Of a stretch of DNA of 64,000 bases, positions 1 to 9,223 are shown piece by piece. Position numbers and translations under genes: made by a program. The stretch lies in contig NZ_LXEO01000032.1 of NCBI RefSeq assembly GCF_001654865.1, positions 25,488-89,487 on the forward strand. The letters are read 5' to 3'. How positions within the stretch are numbered: position 1 is the stretch's first letter; the number at the start of each line of letters is the position of its first letter. The DNA comes from Buttiauxella noackiae ATCC 51607. GTDB taxonomy: Bacteria > Pseudomonadota > Gammaproteobacteria > Enterobacterales > Enterobacteriaceae. The notes below the pieces were generated by a model. That model ran no database searches and had not been told where the DNA came from. It worked only from the letters and a program-made list of their open reading frames with translations.

Positions 1-95
1 GCGCGAAAGGGGTGATTAAACAAGGTAATAACGTTCAGGTGGTCTACGGGCTGCATGTCAAAAAAATGCGTGAAGCAGTAGAGACGTTTCTCTAA
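1..95 (+). CDS. PTS EIIB-type domain, 3' end of a sugar permease gene (partial)
   Basis: Only the last 30 codons are in the window; the frame opens at base 3 and stops with TAA at 93-95. The tail contains VQVVYGLHVKKMREAVE, which resembles the end of a glucose-family EIIB domain (pattern VQVIYG followed by an amphipathic helix). The following gene is a GH4 phospho-glycosidase starting 12 bases on, so this is most likely the EIIBC or EIICB permease that phosphorylates an alpha-glucoside during uptake. The assignment rests on a short segment plus the neighbour; substrate and full domain order cannot be seen. Confidence 0.6.
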   Translation, partial: AKGVIKQGNNVQVVYGLHVKKMREAVETFL

Positions 96-106
96 AGGAG
101 TCAATG

Positions 107-1474
107 ATGTTTAAACCCCCGTTTATTTTGTCCATTGCCGGTGGCGGTAGTACTTACACGCCGGGCATTGTTAAAAGCCTGATGGTGCGCCTGGCCGATT
201 TCCCGTTAGCTGAAATTCGCCTTTACGATATTGATGGTGAACGCCAGTCGGTCATTGCTCCGGTAGTTGAGAAAGTCATTCGCGACCATAGCCAGAGCAT
301 CAAATTTACCGTTACTACTGACCCTGAGGTGGCATTTAGCGGCGCTCATTTTGTCTTCGCACAAATGCGCGTCGGGCAATATAAGATGCGTGAACAGGAT
401 GAAAAAATTCCTCTACGCCATGGTGTGGTTGGGCAAGAAACCTGCGGGCCAGGCGGGCTGGCATATGGCCTGCGCACCATTTTGCCGATGGTCGAGTTAT
501 GTGATTTTGTTGAGCGTTATGCCCATCAAAAAGCGTGGATTGTGAACTATTCCAACCCGGCGGCAATTGTTGCTGAAGGCGTGCGTCGCCTGCGCCCGAA
601 AGCGCGAGTGCTCAATATTTGTGATATGCCGGTTGCGGCGATGCGCAATATGGGTGCCATCCTCGGGGTTGACCGCCACAAGCTCGAAGTTGATTACTTC
701 GGCCTGAACCATTTCGGCTGGTTTACCCGTGTGCTGGTTGATGGTGAAGATCGCCTGCCAGAGCTGCGCCGCCATATCGCTAAGTTTGGCCTGCTGACAG
801 AAGATGCCGCGCAAACCGATCCGCAGCATTCTGACCCGTCATGGGTGAAAACCTGGCGCCACATTAAGCCGATTATGGATCATTTCCCGGAATACCTGCC
901 GAATCCATATTTGCAGTATTACCTGATGCCGAACGATATCGTTCGGCATCAAAACCCGGACTACACCCGGGCTAACGAAGTAATGAATGGGCGTGAGAAA
1001 AAACTGTTTGCCGCCGCCGCGGAATACAAGCAAACCGGTATTTTGCCGGATGCCTTCCACGTAGGTGTGCACGGCGTGTTTATTGTTGATGTCGCCTGCT
1101 CTCTGGCCTTTGATTTACGCCAGCGCCATCTGGTCATTGTGGAAAATAAAGGAGCGATTGCCAACCTGCCGTACGATGCAATGGTTGAAGTTCCTGCATA
1201 TATCACTTCCGAAGGGCCAGAACCGGTGCGCATGGGCGCGGTTCCACTGTTCCATCAGACATTGTTGATGCAGCAGTTAGCCTCAGAGCAGTTGCTGGTT
1301 GAAGCTACCATCGAAGGCAGTTACGAGAAGGCGTTGCAGGCGTTTACGCTTAACCGCACCGTGCCAACCATGCAGCATGCAAAAGCGATTCTCGACGACA
1401 TGATTGAAGCTAATCGCGATTACTGGCCGCAACTTCAACAGGCGTGGCGAAACGGGGAGTTAGTAAAAGTTTAA
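107..1474 (+). CDS. GH4 6-phospho-alpha-glucosidase
   Basis: Cytoplasmic NAD+- and Mn2+-dependent hydrolase of phosphorylated alpha-glucosides, 455 aa. The N-terminal dinucleotide fold shows AGGGSTYTPG at residues 11-20. The metal and catalytic segment reads ICDMP, with Cys172 and Asp173, and GLNHFGW follows with His202. In GH4 the CDMP version marks alpha-specific enzymes, whereas beta-specific ones carry CN(V/I)P. Tyr residues near 268-272 fall where the catalytic Tyr is expected. Two ATGs are in tandem (104 and 107); the second is chosen because AAAGGAG at 94-100 is then six bases away. Closest recalled relatives are Klebsiella AglB and GlvA. It forms an operon with the upstream PTS gene. 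The exact disaccharide (maltose, isomaltose or sucrose isomers) is not determinable here. Confidence 0.9.
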   Translation: MFKPPFILSIAGGGSTYTPGIVKSLMVRLADFPLAEIRLYDIDGERQSVIAPVVEKVIRDHSQSIKFTVTTDPEVAFSGAHFVFAQMRVGQYKMREQDEKIPLRHGVVGQETCGPGGLAYGLRTILPMVELCDFVERYAHQKAWIVNYSNPAAIVAEGVRRLRPKARVLNICDMPVAAMRNMGAILGVDRHKLEVDYFGLNHFGWFTRVLVDGEDRLPELRRHIAKFGLLTEDAAQTDPQHSDPSWVKTWRHIKPIMDHFPEYLPNPYLQYYLMPNDIVRHQNPDYTRANEVMNGREKKLFAAAAEYKQTGILPDAFHVGVHGVFIVDVACSLAFDLRQRHLVIVENKGAIANLPYDAMVEVPAYITSEGPEPVRMGAVPLFHQTLLMQQLASEQLLVEATIEGSYEKALQAFTLNRTVPTMQHAKAILDDMIEANRDYWPQLQQAWRNGELVKV

Positions 1475-1510
1475 ATTTACGGCACACCTCGCAGCGGTGG
1501 ATATGGTTGC

Positions 1511-1538
1511 TTGTCGGTTTGCCGAAAAACACCGACAA
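1511..1538. other. Inverted repeat between the GH4 gene and sseA
   Basis: The arms TTGTCGGT (1511-1518) and ACCGACAA (1531-1538) are perfectly complementary across a 12-base loop. No T-run follows, so it is not a standard terminator. It could be an operator, a weak attenuator or an mRNA processing structure in front of sseA. Confidence 0.35.
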
Positions 1539-1569
1539 TCTGATAGTGAATAATCATTCGGAGGCAACC

Positions 1570-2421
1570 ATGTCCACCTCTTTCTTCGTCGCGGGCGACT
1601 GGCTCGCAGAACATATTAATGATGAGAATATCCAGATTATTGATGCTCGCATGTTGCCTCCAGGCCAGGAGCATCGTGATATCGCTGGCGAATATCGTGC
1701 CGGCCACCTGCCTGGCGCGGTATTTTTCGATATTGAAGCCCTTTCCGACCACACCAGTCCACTGCCCCATATGATGCCACGCGCTGAAGCCTTTGCTGTC
1801 GCCATGAGAGAGCTGGGTATCAGTAGTGATAAACATCTGGTCGTTTATGATGAAGGTAATCTGTTCTCCGCACCACGAGCATGGTGGATGCTGCGTACCT
1901 TCGGCGTTGAAAATGTGTCGATTCTTGCAGGCGGCCTGACCGACTGGCAGCGCGAAGAACTGCCTCTACAACAAGGTGATGTTCAATTGCCGGAGGGCGA
2001 ATTCGCCGTGAATTTCGATCCAATGGTGATTAAGCGCCTGACCGATGTTCTGCTGGTTAGCCATGAAGGCACTGCGCAGATTGTTGATGCCCGCCCTGCC
2101 CCGCGTTTTAAAGCACAAGTGGATGAACCTCGTCCTGGTTTAAGACGTGGGCATATTCCAGGTGCTGTGAACGTGCCCTGGGGCGATCTGGTAGAAAATG
2201 GCCAGTTGAAAACGACCGATGAACTGAGTGAAATCTTTACCCGCCAGGGCGTTAGCTTTGATAAACCGATTATCGCCAGTTGCGGTTCAGGCGTAACGGC
2301 CGCCGTGGTCGTCCTTGCGTTAACTACACTTGGCGTTAACGGTGTTTCACTCTACGACGGCTCCTGGAGTGAATGGGGTGCACGCGCAGATTTACCTGTC
2401 GAACCAGCCCAATCCCAGTAA
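1570..2421 (+). CDS. sseA: 3-mercaptopyruvate sulfurtransferase
   Basis: Tandem-rhodanese enzyme that moves sulfur from 3-mercaptopyruvate to thiophilic acceptors; 283 aa against 281 in E. coli. The inactive N-terminal rhodanese domain spans about 5-135 and the catalytic one about 155-275. The active-site loop reads CGSGVTA with Cys238, the same number as in E. coli SseA. The start is set by GGAGG at 1560-1564 just before ATG 1570. An in-frame extension to 1444 overlaps the GH4 gene and has no homology. Its stop TAA shares a base with the ATG of the downstream regulator (TAATG), so the two are probably translationally coupled. Confidence 0.95.
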   Translation: MSTSFFVAGDWLAEHINDENIQIIDARMLPPGQEHRDIAGEYRAGHLPGAVFFDIEALSDHTSPLPHMMPRAEAFAVAMRELGISSDKHLVVYDEGNLFSAPRAWWMLRTFGVENVSILAGGLTDWQREELPLQQGDVQLPEGEFAVNFDPMVIKRLTDVLLVSHEGTAQIVDARPAPRFKAQVDEPRPGLRRGHIPGAVNVPWGDLVENGQLKTTDELSEIFTRQGVSFDKPIIASCGSGVTAAVVVLALTTLGVNGVSLYDGSWSEWGARADLPVEPAQSQ

Positions 2422-3194
2422 TGGACAACCGACTGGCTGGTCTTCTTGAGCGCGGGGAATCTTTAACCCGCGCTGAATACCGCGTTCTTTCGCATCTGAC
2501 AAACCATCCGCTGCTGGTAGGTAATATCACAGTCCGGGAACTTGCTCAGGTGACGTTTGTTTCTAGCGCGACCATTATGCGGTTGTGCCAGAAACTAGGA
2601 TTTAGCGGTTTCAGTGAGTTTATCTGGCACTGTAAGCAACTGCTTTCCAGCACTCCGCATATTGCAAACCAGCCTGCCCAGCCCGCTTCCGCATTGCCGG
2701 TTTTATTCGACCAGTTTGTCGATAATTACCGCCAGACTTTCCGTTGGGTCACACCCGAACTAATGGCGAAGTTTGCTACGCTATTGCGCGAAAAAGAGAG
2801 CTTCTTTTTATACGGCGCGGGGTTTTCCTATTTATTCGCTGAATATCTGACAAAGAAACTTCAGGTGCTCGGAAAAACTGCCTTTATTTCCGGGCCTGGC
2901 GATAGCCGGGGAATATTTCTCAGTAATGCCTCGAAGTATCAGGTATTCATCGCCATTTCTCGAAGCGGTGAAACTGAGCAAGTTTTGGATAAGGCGCGAA
3001 TTGCACAAAATGTGGGGATGTCGATCGTGGCATTTACACGGGCTTCGCCAAACAGTTTGTCCGGGCTGGCTGATGTGCACTTTCCACTGTATGACGAGGC
3101 AATCCACTATGCAGCTGAAGCCGCAGGGATCACCTCGTTTGAGTCGAATCTGGTGATGCTTATCGATTTATTGCTGTTGCAGGCAACAGCATAA
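2421..3194 (+). CDS. RpiR-family transcriptional regulator (HTH + SIS)
   Basis: 257 aa. An N-terminal helix-turn-helix of the HTH_6 type (about 1-75, with the segment ATIMRLCQKLGFSGFSEF) precedes a SIS sugar-phosphate-binding domain (about 105-240, with FFLYGAG and SRSGETEQ). RpiR proteins sense phosphosugars and usually control adjacent sugar genes, so the likely target is the PTS/GH4 operon at the start of the window. The start ATG overlaps the sseA stop; the longer frame from 2373 lies inside sseA. In E. coli the sseA-sseB interval holds no such gene, so this is accessory. The effector is unknown. Confidence 0.85.
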   Translation: MDNRLAGLLERGESLTRAEYRVLSHLTNHPLLVGNITVRELAQVTFVSSATIMRLCQKLGFSGFSEFIWHCKQLLSSTPHIANQPAQPASALPVLFDQFVDNYRQTFRWVTPELMAKFATLLREKESFFLYGAGFSYLFAEYLTKKLQVLGKTAFISGPGDSRGIFLSNASKYQVFIAISRSGETEQVLDKARIAQNVGMSIVAFTRASPNSLSGLADVHFPLYDEAIHYAAEAAGITSFESNLVMLIDLLLLQATA

Positions 3195-3198
3195 AAAA

Positions 3199-3975
3199 TC
3201 AGATAATCCGATTGGTTTTAAAATCGCGCAGGAAGCTTCCCCAACGGCGCTCATAGAATGGCGTTATATGCGCCATCATAAAGTGACTGATACCCTTCTC
3301 ACCTTCCACCACCTGGCAGATATCGACCGGTTCATCGCCAGGGATTGTATCCGTGGCAACACTTCCCGCCTGGCGAATAATCGCTTCGATATCACCTTCT
3401 GCTTCAATACCAATCAGCAGATTTGGCTGTTCGTCGGCGTGTTCTTTAATCGAGCAGACAAAAGCACGCTTCACGGTTTTCAGGTTTTTAAACAGAGTAG
3501 TGAGCGAATCAACCATTTGTGCAGGTGGCTCACCGACTTCGGAAAGCAGCAAAGATGTCCCGCCATCCAGCACTTCCTGCTGGGTTAAAGGATCGCTTTC
3601 AGCGCTGATTAAGTGCGTAATTTCACGCGGGGTAAATTCTTTGCCAGTTGGCAATTTTGCATTCAGAAACAGCGTCGCGCCCTGCGTCATTTCAAACAGC
3701 GTGCGCACCGGCATCACAACAAATGCCTGCTCGTGGCTAATAGCTTGTTGAAGCGCCTCAACAGAGGTGAAGAACGGAATGACTGAGGTGCCATCGTCTT
3801 TTTCCCAGTGCTGCAATTCAACAGCACTATCGGCGTCAATGGCCTCGCCTTCAGCAGCAGTCCCCGGTACCCAAACGGTGGATTCCAGTAACACGCGGAA
3901 GAATGCCGGGCGATGAGCGGGTTCAGTGGCCGCCTGCTCAAGCAGCGTTTCAAGTTCATTTTTGAGTTCTGACAT
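3199..3975 (-). CDS. sseB: Enhanced serine sensitivity protein SseB
   Basis: 258 aa, same length and near-identical motifs to E. coli SseB (N-terminal EPAHRPAFFRVLLESTVWVPG; C-terminal FYERRWGSFLRDFK). The family is cytosolic, of unknown biochemical role, and named for a serine-sensitivity phenotype on overexpression. ATG 3975 matches the E. coli N-terminus; the extension to 3996 does not. It is convergent with the RpiR gene, whose stop is four bases away, and lies downstream of pepB on the same strand, separated by a REP-like repeat pair. Confidence 0.92.
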   Translation of the reverse strand: MSELKNELETLLEQAATEPAHRPAFFRVLLESTVWVPGTAAEGEAIDADSAVELQHWEKDDGTSVIPFFTSVEALQQAISHEQAFVVMPVRTLFEMTQGATLFLNAKLPTGKEFTPREITHLISAESDPLTQQEVLDGGTSLLLSEVGEPPAQMVDSLTTLFKNLKTVKRAFVCSIKEHADEQPNLLIGIEAEGDIEAIIRQAGSVATDTIPGDEPVDICQVVEGEKGISHFMMAHITPFYERRWGSFLRDFKTNRII

Positions 3976-4008
3976 GGTCGTTCCAGGGGAAAGCATAATT
4001 TGTAGGGT

Positions 4009-4080
4009 GGATTAACGAATTGCCATCCACCATTTACTTGAGAAGGTGGCGGATGGCACAAGCTTATCCGCCCTACAAAA
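4009..4080. repeat. REP/BIME-like inverted repeat pair
   Basis: Two palindromic-unit sequences face each other: one arm begins GTAGGGTGGATTAACG and includes GCCATCC; the other ends GGATGGCACAAGCTTATCC followed by GCCCTAC. They are reverse complements with a few mismatches. The same unit type recurs at 17287-17352 and, in another variant, at 27190-27260. Position between coding ends is typical of enterobacterial REP elements. Confidence 0.7.
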
Positions 4081-4086
4081 GTCGTG

Positions 4087-5373
4087 TTACTTACTAACTA
4101 ACAGATTCGCAATCGCGCGCACACCAATGCCTGTTGCGCCAGCAGACCACTGCTCAACAGCACCTTTACGGTAAGTAGCAGAGCAGTCAATGTGCAGCCA
4201 ACCTTCGTGATAGTTTTCCACAAAGTGGGACAAGAACCCGGCAGCGGTGCTCGCACCTGCTGGGAAGGACGCGTTAGAGGTGTTGTTTAGCTCAGCAAAG
4301 TTAGACGGCAGTTGGTTGCGGTGGAACTCAGCCAGCGGCAAGCGCCAGAATGGCTCATTTTCTGCCGCAGCGCTTTCCATCAGGCGGTTTACCAGCCTAT
4401 CATCGAAGCTGAACAGCGCGTGATAATCGTTACCCAACGCAGTTTTCGCCGCACCGGTTAAGGTGGCGCAGTCGATGATCAGTTCTGGTTTTTGCGCACA
4501 AGCGTCAATCAAGCCATCAGCCAACACCAGGCGGCCTTCCGCATCGGTATTCATGATCTCAACGGTTTTGCCGTTGCGATATTTAATGATGTCACCCAGT
4601 TTGAAGGCGTTGCCGCTGACCAGGTTGTCCGCGCAACAAAGGTACAATTTCACACGCTTATCCAGACCGCGAGTGATAGCAAAGGCCAGTGCACCGGTAA
4701 TGGTGGCAGCGCCGCCCATATCGGATTTCATAGAGTCCATGAACGCGCTTTGCTTCATGCTGTAGCCACCGGAGTCGAAGGTGATACCTTTACCGACCAG
4801 GCAGGCATAAACCGGTGCATCCGGGTTGCCAGTTGGGTTGTAATCCAGTGCCAGCAGTACCGGTGGGCGCTCGGAGCCACGGCCAACAGTGTGGATGCCC
4901 ATATAATTCTGCTCGCGCAGATCTTCGCCTTTGGTGATGCGGTAAGAAACGTTATCGCAGGCTACATCACACAGCAGGTCAACCGCGCGAGACGCGAGCT
5001 GTTCCGGGCCGAGTTCTTCAGCAGGGGTGTTAATGGTGTGGCGAACCCAATCGATAATTTTCAGGCGGTTGTTGAGTTCTTTTTGTTCTTCATCGCTCAG
5101 CACAGCCCAGTCAACTTTACGGGTGCCTTTTGGCGCACGGTAACCCTGCCAGAATGCCCAGCTTTTCTCGACATCCCAGCCATCACCCGCCAGCTGTACG
5201 TGCTTCAAACCCTGGCCGTCAATTTTACGAGCCGCACGTTGGATTAGCCCCAGGTCATCTTTGCCTGTTAGGTGCAGGGTAATTCCTTCGTCATTAATAC
5301 TATAAGCGGCTTTTTCGCCCCAACGCGCATCGGCAGGCGACGTGGATAGCGTGATTTTCATGGCTTCTGACAT
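4087..5373 (-). CDS. pepB: Peptidase B (M17 leucyl aminopeptidase)
   Basis: Broad-specificity cytosolic aminopeptidase needing two divalent metals; 428 aa against 427 in E. coli. The C-terminal catalytic domain carries the M17 signature NTDAEGRL at 275-282 and the [10 protein letters not shown] segment with Lys195 and Asp200. Metal ligands Lys195, Asp200, Asp218, Asp277 and Glu279 are all present. It lies 73 bases downstream of iscX with the isc terminator between; readthrough could join it to the operon. The long plus-strand frame opposite (4492-5247) is a shadow. Confidence 0.95.
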   Translation of the reverse strand: MSEAMKITLSTSPADARWGEKAAYSINDEGITLHLTGKDDLGLIQRAARKIDGQGLKHVQLAGDGWDVEKSWAFWQGYRAPKGTRKVDWAVLSDEEQKELNNRLKIIDWVRHTINTPAEELGPEQLASRAVDLLCDVACDNVSYRITKGEDLREQNYMGIHTVGRGSERPPVLLALDYNPTGNPDAPVYACLVGKGITFDSGGYSMKQSAFMDSMKSDMGGAATITGALAFAITRGLDKRVKLYLCCADNLVSGNAFKLGDIIKYRNGKTVEIMNTDAEGRLVLADGLIDACAQKPELIIDCATLTGAAKTALGNDYHALFSFDDRLVNRLMESAAAENEPFWRLPLAEFHRNQLPSNFAELNNTSNASFPAGASTAAGFLSHFVENYHEGWLHIDCSATYRKGAVEQWSAGATGIGVRAIANLLVSK

Positions 5374-5410
5374 TTTCTTTTCCTTATACTTTTCAGCTCA
5401 TGCTTCATAT

Positions 5411-5436
5411 AAAAACGGGCCGCCTGAGGCAGCCCG
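5411..5436 (-). terminator. Rho-independent terminator of the isc operon
   Basis: On the minus strand a 9-bp GC-rich stem (CGGGCTGCC / GGCGGCCCG, loop TCA) is followed by five T. It sits between the iscX stop and the pepB start. Confidence 0.8.
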
Positions 5437-5446
5437 CTTGGTTCAA

Positions 5447-5647
5447 TTAATCAGTCTCATCTAACCAGACTAACAGAATCGCTTCCAGAATTTTTTCATT
5501 GGATGCGCCTGGATCGTCATCAAAATCTTCCAAATCGCAGACCCACTGGTGCAGATCGGTAAAACGTACCGTTTTTGGATCAAGATCCGGGCGGCTATCG
5601 TACAGAGCTTCACCAATTTCGCGGCTATCGGTCCATTTCAGTCCCAT
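5447..5647 (-). CDS. iscX: Fe-S assembly adaptor IscX
   Basis: 66 aa, very acidic ([20 protein letters not shown]), last gene of the isc operon. IscX binds IscS at the site also used by CyaY and binds iron, tuning cysteine desulfurase output. The length matches E. coli IscX (66 aa). An AGGAG sequence lies six bases before the ATG. The spacing to fdx is 12 bases. Confidence 0.93.
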   Translation of the reverse strand: MGLKWTDSREIGEALYDSRPDLDPKTVRFTDLHQWVCDLEDFDDDPGASNEKILEAILLVWLDETD

Positions 5648-5659
5648 AAGCTACTCCTG

Positions 5660-5995
5660 TTAGTGCTCACGTGCATGGTTGATGGTGTAACGTGGCATTT
5701 CAACCACAAGATCTTCATCCGTTACACGCGCCTGGCAGCTTAAGCGGCTTTCAGGTTCGAGACCCCAGGCTTTGTCCAACATGTCGTCTTCGTCTTCCGT
5801 GCTTTCAGCAAGGGAGTCGAAACCTTCACGCACGACACAGTGGCAAGTGGTGCAAGCACAGGATTTTTCACAGGCGTGTTCAATCTCAATACCGTTGCGC
5901 AGCGCAACATCAAGAATGGTTTCACCGACATTCGCTTCCAAAACTGCACCATCTGGACACAAATCCTGATGAGGCAGAAAAACAATCTTTGGCAT
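5660..5995 (-). CDS. fdx: [2Fe-2S] ferredoxin of the ISC system
   Basis: 111 aa. It carries the adrenodoxin-type ligand pattern with Cys42, Cys48, Cys51 and Cys87 (segment CEKSCACTTC at 42-51). It donates electrons for cluster assembly on IscU and for reductive [4Fe-4S] formation. Length equals the E. coli protein. One base separates its start from the hscA stop, indicating translational coupling. Confidence 0.96.
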   Translation of the reverse strand: MPKIVFLPHQDLCPDGAVLEANVGETILDVALRNGIEIEHACEKSCACTTCHCVVREGFDSLAESTEDEDDMLDKAWGLEPESRLSCQARVTDEDLVVEMPRYTINHAREH

Positions 5996-5996
5996 G

Positions 5997-7847
5997 TTAA
6001 ACCTCGTCCACGGAGTGGCCTTTCAGCGCCTTACGGATTGATTCATCCATACGACGTGCGGCGAAATCCTGTGTTTGTTTGTCTACGTTTTTAATGGCTT
6101 GTTCAATCGCATCAATGTCATCACCGGCAGCGGCGGCATGAAGTGCCGCCATTGCAGCGTCGATATCTGCGCGTTCTGCACTGCTCAACAGCACAGCATC
6201 TGTCGCTAATGCACCCTGCAAACTTTCCAGCACGCGGGCCGCATCGACTTTTTGTTCTGCGAGCATGCGCGCTTTCACGTCATGCTCGGCATAGCTCATG
6301 GAGTCCTGAATCATGCTGGCGATTTCGCCATCGCTCAGGCCATAAGAAGGTTTCACCTGGATAGACGCTTCAACGCCAGTGGATTTCTCCATGGCGGTGA
6401 CGCTCAGCAAGCCGTCTGCATCAACCTGGAAGGTGACGCGAATATGCGCGCCGCCCGCAGGCATTGCAGGTATTCCACGTAGTGCAAAACGAGCCAGGGA
6501 ACGGCAATCTTGCACCAGTTCGCGCTCGCCCTGCATCACATGAATCGACATTGCCGTTTGGCCGTCTTTGAAAGTCGTGAAGTCCTGTGCACGCGCTACC
6601 GGAATTGTGGTGTTACGTGGAATGACTTTCTCAACCAGGCCGCCCATGGTTTCGAGGCCGAGCGACAGCGGAATAACATCCAGTAATAGCATTTCGCTAT
6701 CCGGCTTGTTACCCACCAGAATATCCGCCTGAATGGCTGCACCAATGGCGACAACTTTATCCGGGTCAATGGAAGTCAGCGGCGTGCGGCCAAAGAATTC
6801 GCCAACACGTTCGCGCACTAATGGCACACGGGTTGAACCGCCAACCATGACGACTTCCAGCACTTCATCCGCTTCAACTCCTGCATCTTTCAGCGCACGA
6901 CGGCAAGCCAGCAAAGTACGCTTAACCAGCGCTGCAATCAGTTCGTTGAACTGTTCGCGAGTCACGGTGCCCGTCCAGCCAGCCACTTCTACGGTAGCCG
7001 TTTCAGCATCACTCAGGGCGATTTTCGCGGCAATAGCGGCGTCGAGTAACTGACGCTGAACGCGGTCGTCGCTGCGATCGGCAACGCCAGCTTGCTCACG
7101 CAGCCAGTCAGCTAACAGATGGTCAAAGTCATCGCCGCCCAGCGCAGAGTCGCCGCCGGTTGCCATGACTTCAAACACGCCGCGGCTTAAGCGCAGAATA
7201 GAAATATCAAACGTACCGCCGCCCAAATCGTAAACCGCGATAACGCCCTCTTTGCCAGAATCCAGACCGTAGGCGATAGCCGCGGCGGTCGGTTCATTAA
7301 GCAGGCGCAGCACATGCAAGCCAGCCAGACGCGCGGCGTCTTTAGTGCCCTGACGTTGTGCATCGTCAAAATAAGCAGGTACGGTAATCACCACGCCATC
7401 AAGTTCACCTTCCAGCGCTTCGGTTGCGCGCGCGGCAAGTGCTTTGAGGATGTCGGATGAAATACGAATAGGGTTCAGTAGCCCGGCCGGGGTGTCGATC
7501 ATCGGCAGGCCATTTTCACTCGCTTTGAATGAATAAGGCAGATGCGGGTAACGAGTCTGGATATCAGCGAGCGAGCGGCCCATCAGACGTTTTACCGAGC
7601 TGATAGTGTTTGCCGGATCGGTTGCAGCTTGCGCTCGCGCGTCCCAGCCCACGTTCAGGCCTTGTTGCTGATAGTGCACCACAGAAGGAAGCAGATGACG
7701 CCCTTCATGGTCAGGCAGCGTTTCAGCTTGCCCGCTGCGAACAGTTGCAACCAGTGAATTGGTGGTGCCTAAATCGATACCTGCCGCAAGCTTACGCTGA
7801 TGAGGTGCCGCACTCAGGCCCGGCTCACTAATTTGTAATAACGCCAT
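5997..7847 (-). CDS. hscA: Specialised Hsp70 chaperone HscA
   Basis: 616 aa, matching E. coli HscA (616). The N-terminal nucleotide-binding domain begins [14 protein letters not shown] (about 23-36), and the DnaK signature YDLGGGTFD lies near 205-213. The substrate-binding domain follows from about 390. With HscB it binds the LPPVK motif of IscU (present here at IscU 99-103) and drives ATP-dependent cluster transfer. It lies between hscB (13 bases) and fdx. Confidence 0.96.
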   Translation of the reverse strand: MALLQISEPGLSAAPHQRKLAAGIDLGTTNSLVATVRSGQAETLPDHEGRHLLPSVVHYQQQGLNVGWDARAQAATDPANTISSVKRLMGRSLADIQTRYPHLPYSFKASENGLPMIDTPAGLLNPIRISSDILKALAARATEALEGELDGVVITVPAYFDDAQRQGTKDAARLAGLHVLRLLNEPTAAAIAYGLDSGKEGVIAVYDLGGGTFDISILRLSRGVFEVMATGGDSALGGDDFDHLLADWLREQAGVADRSDDRVQRQLLDAAIAAKIALSDAETATVEVAGWTGTVTREQFNELIAALVKRTLLACRRALKDAGVEADEVLEVVMVGGSTRVPLVRERVGEFFGRTPLTSIDPDKVVAIGAAIQADILVGNKPDSEMLLLDVIPLSLGLETMGGLVEKVIPRNTTIPVARAQDFTTFKDGQTAMSIHVMQGERELVQDCRSLARFALRGIPAMPAGGAHIRVTFQVDADGLLSVTAMEKSTGVEASIQVKPSYGLSDGEIASMIQDSMSYAEHDVKARMLAEQKVDAARVLESLQGALATDAVLLSSAERADIDAAMAALHAAAAGDDIDAIEQAIKNVDKQTQDFAARRMDESIRKALKGHSVDEV

Positions 7848-7860
7848 ATTGAGCTTCCAG

Positions 7861-8376
7861 TTAAAAATCGAGCAGCTTTTCTTCGAGTTGTTCTATTTGG
7901 CTGCGCAGTTTATCGAGAAAACGCAGTTTACGCACAGTATCCGCCGCCTGCGTCCAGTCCTGATTATCCAGTTGCTGTACCATCAAAGCCATGCGGTTTT
8001 TCACCATCGCACTAACATTGCCGCTAAAAGCTTCCAGGCGGTCGCTATCTTTGGCGTGCTCGATATTATCAAGCTCTTCGCGCAATTCGAGTTGTTCCAT
8101 CAAAAACGCGGTATCACGCACGGTATGCTGTTCGTTCGCCAGATCAAAACCGTTGAGGGAGAGAATGTACTCGGCGCGCGGCAATGGGTGACGCAACGTA
8201 TGCCAGGCCTGGTTGATGGTCGCAGATTGTTGGACCGCCAACAGCTGTTCCGCCTGAGGGCGGCTGGTGTATTTATCAGGGTGGAACTGGCGTTGCAGCT
8301 CCTGGTAACGGGTAGCAAGCAGCTCAGTGTTGAGGGCGAAGCCTACCGGTAACCCAAAGAGGGTGAAGTAATCCAT
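7861..8376 (-). CDS. hscB: J-domain co-chaperone HscB
   Basis: 171 aa, the usual length. The N-terminal J domain includes the HPD tripeptide at 32-34, which stimulates HscA ATPase. The C-terminal three-helix region (about 85-171) binds IscU. It stands between iscA and hscA in the standard isc order. Confidence 0.95.
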   Translation of the reverse strand: MDYFTLFGLPVGFALNTELLATRYQELQRQFHPDKYTSRPQAEQLLAVQQSATINQAWHTLRHPLPRAEYILSLNGFDLANEQHTVRDTAFLMEQLELREELDNIEHAKDSDRLEAFSGNVSAMVKNRMALMVQQLDNQDWTQAADTVRKLRFLDKLRSQIEQLEEKLLDF

Positions 8377-8447
8377 AACAGACTCGGGGTTTCATAGTAG
8401 AGCGTGATACCCCGTACAACTAACGCTACACGGGGTATTTGCGAGTA

Positions 8448-8771
8448 TCAGACGTGGAAGCTTTCACCGCAGCCACACTCATCTTTCACGTTAGGGTTAG
8501 TAAATTTAAACCCTTCGTTAAGACCTTCTTTGACGAAGTCGAGCTCGGTACCGTCTAAAAATTGCAGGCTTTTACCATCGATGACCACTTTCACGCCTTT
8601 GTCTTCGAACACGGTGTCTTCTGCCATCGGTTCATCAACAAATTCCAGAACATAAGCCATGCCAGAACAGCCAGAAGTACGAACACCTAAACGCAAACCA
8701 AAGCCTTTTCCGCGGTTAGCTAAGAAGGCATTCACACGATCGGCAGCGCTATGGCTAAGGGTAATCGACAT
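8448..8771 (-). CDS. iscA: A-type Fe-S carrier IscA
   Basis: 107 aa with the three conserved cysteines of the A-type family: Cys35 (SGCSG), Cys99 and Cys101 (CGCG near the C-terminus). It accepts iron or clusters and passes them to [4Fe-4S] apoproteins. It is 22 bases from iscU and 71 bases before hscB. Confidence 0.96.
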   Translation of the reverse strand: MSITLSHSAADRVNAFLANRGKGFGLRLGVRTSGCSGMAYVLEFVDEPMAEDTVFEDKGVKVVIDGKSLQFLDGTELDFVKEGLNEGFKFTNPNVKDECGCGESFHV

Positions 8772-8793
8772 ACAACAACCTCAATCAAATTTA

Positions 8794-9180
8794 CTATTTA
8801 GCTTCACGCTTGCTTTTATAATCCGCGATAGCCGCTTTAATCGCGTCTTCTGCAAGGATTGAGCAGTGAATCTTCACCGGTGGCAGTTCGAGTTCTTCTG
8901 CAATGTCGGTGTTTTTGATAGCCTGCGCTTCATCCAGAGATTTACCTTTAACCCATTCGGTTACCAGCGAGCTGGAAGCGATGGCAGAGCCACAGCCGTA
9001 GGTTTTGAAACGCGCGTCTTCAATGATACCGTCATTGTTGACTTTGATCTGCAACTTCATCACGTCACCACATGCTGGTGCACCCACCATGCCGGAACCG
9101 ACGCTGTCATCGCTGTTATCAAAAGAACCAACGTTGCGCGGGTTCTCGTAGTGATCAATTACTTTTTCGCTGTAAGCCAT
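8794..9180 (-). CDS. iscU: Fe-S scaffold IscU
   Basis: 128 aa scaffold on which clusters are built from IscS-derived sulfur. Ligands Cys37, Cys63, His105 and Cys106, and the regulatory Asp39, are present. LPPVK at 99-103 is the HscA recognition motif. Length and sequence are close to E. coli IscU. Confidence 0.97.
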   Translation of the reverse strand: MAYSEKVIDHYENPRNVGSFDNSDDSVGSGMVGAPACGDVMKLQIKVNNDGIIEDARFKTYGCGSAIASSSLVTEWVKGKSLDEAQAIKNTDIAEELELPPVKIHCSILAEDAIKAAIADYKSKREAK

Positions 9181-9223
9181 TTTTTATTCTCCTGAATCCG
9201 ATATCGACGCTCGAAACGAGCGA

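Noticed and set aside
4492..5247. 251-codon plus-strand frame opposite pepB
   Set aside because: Shadow of a conserved peptidase gene; no RBS or family resemblance.
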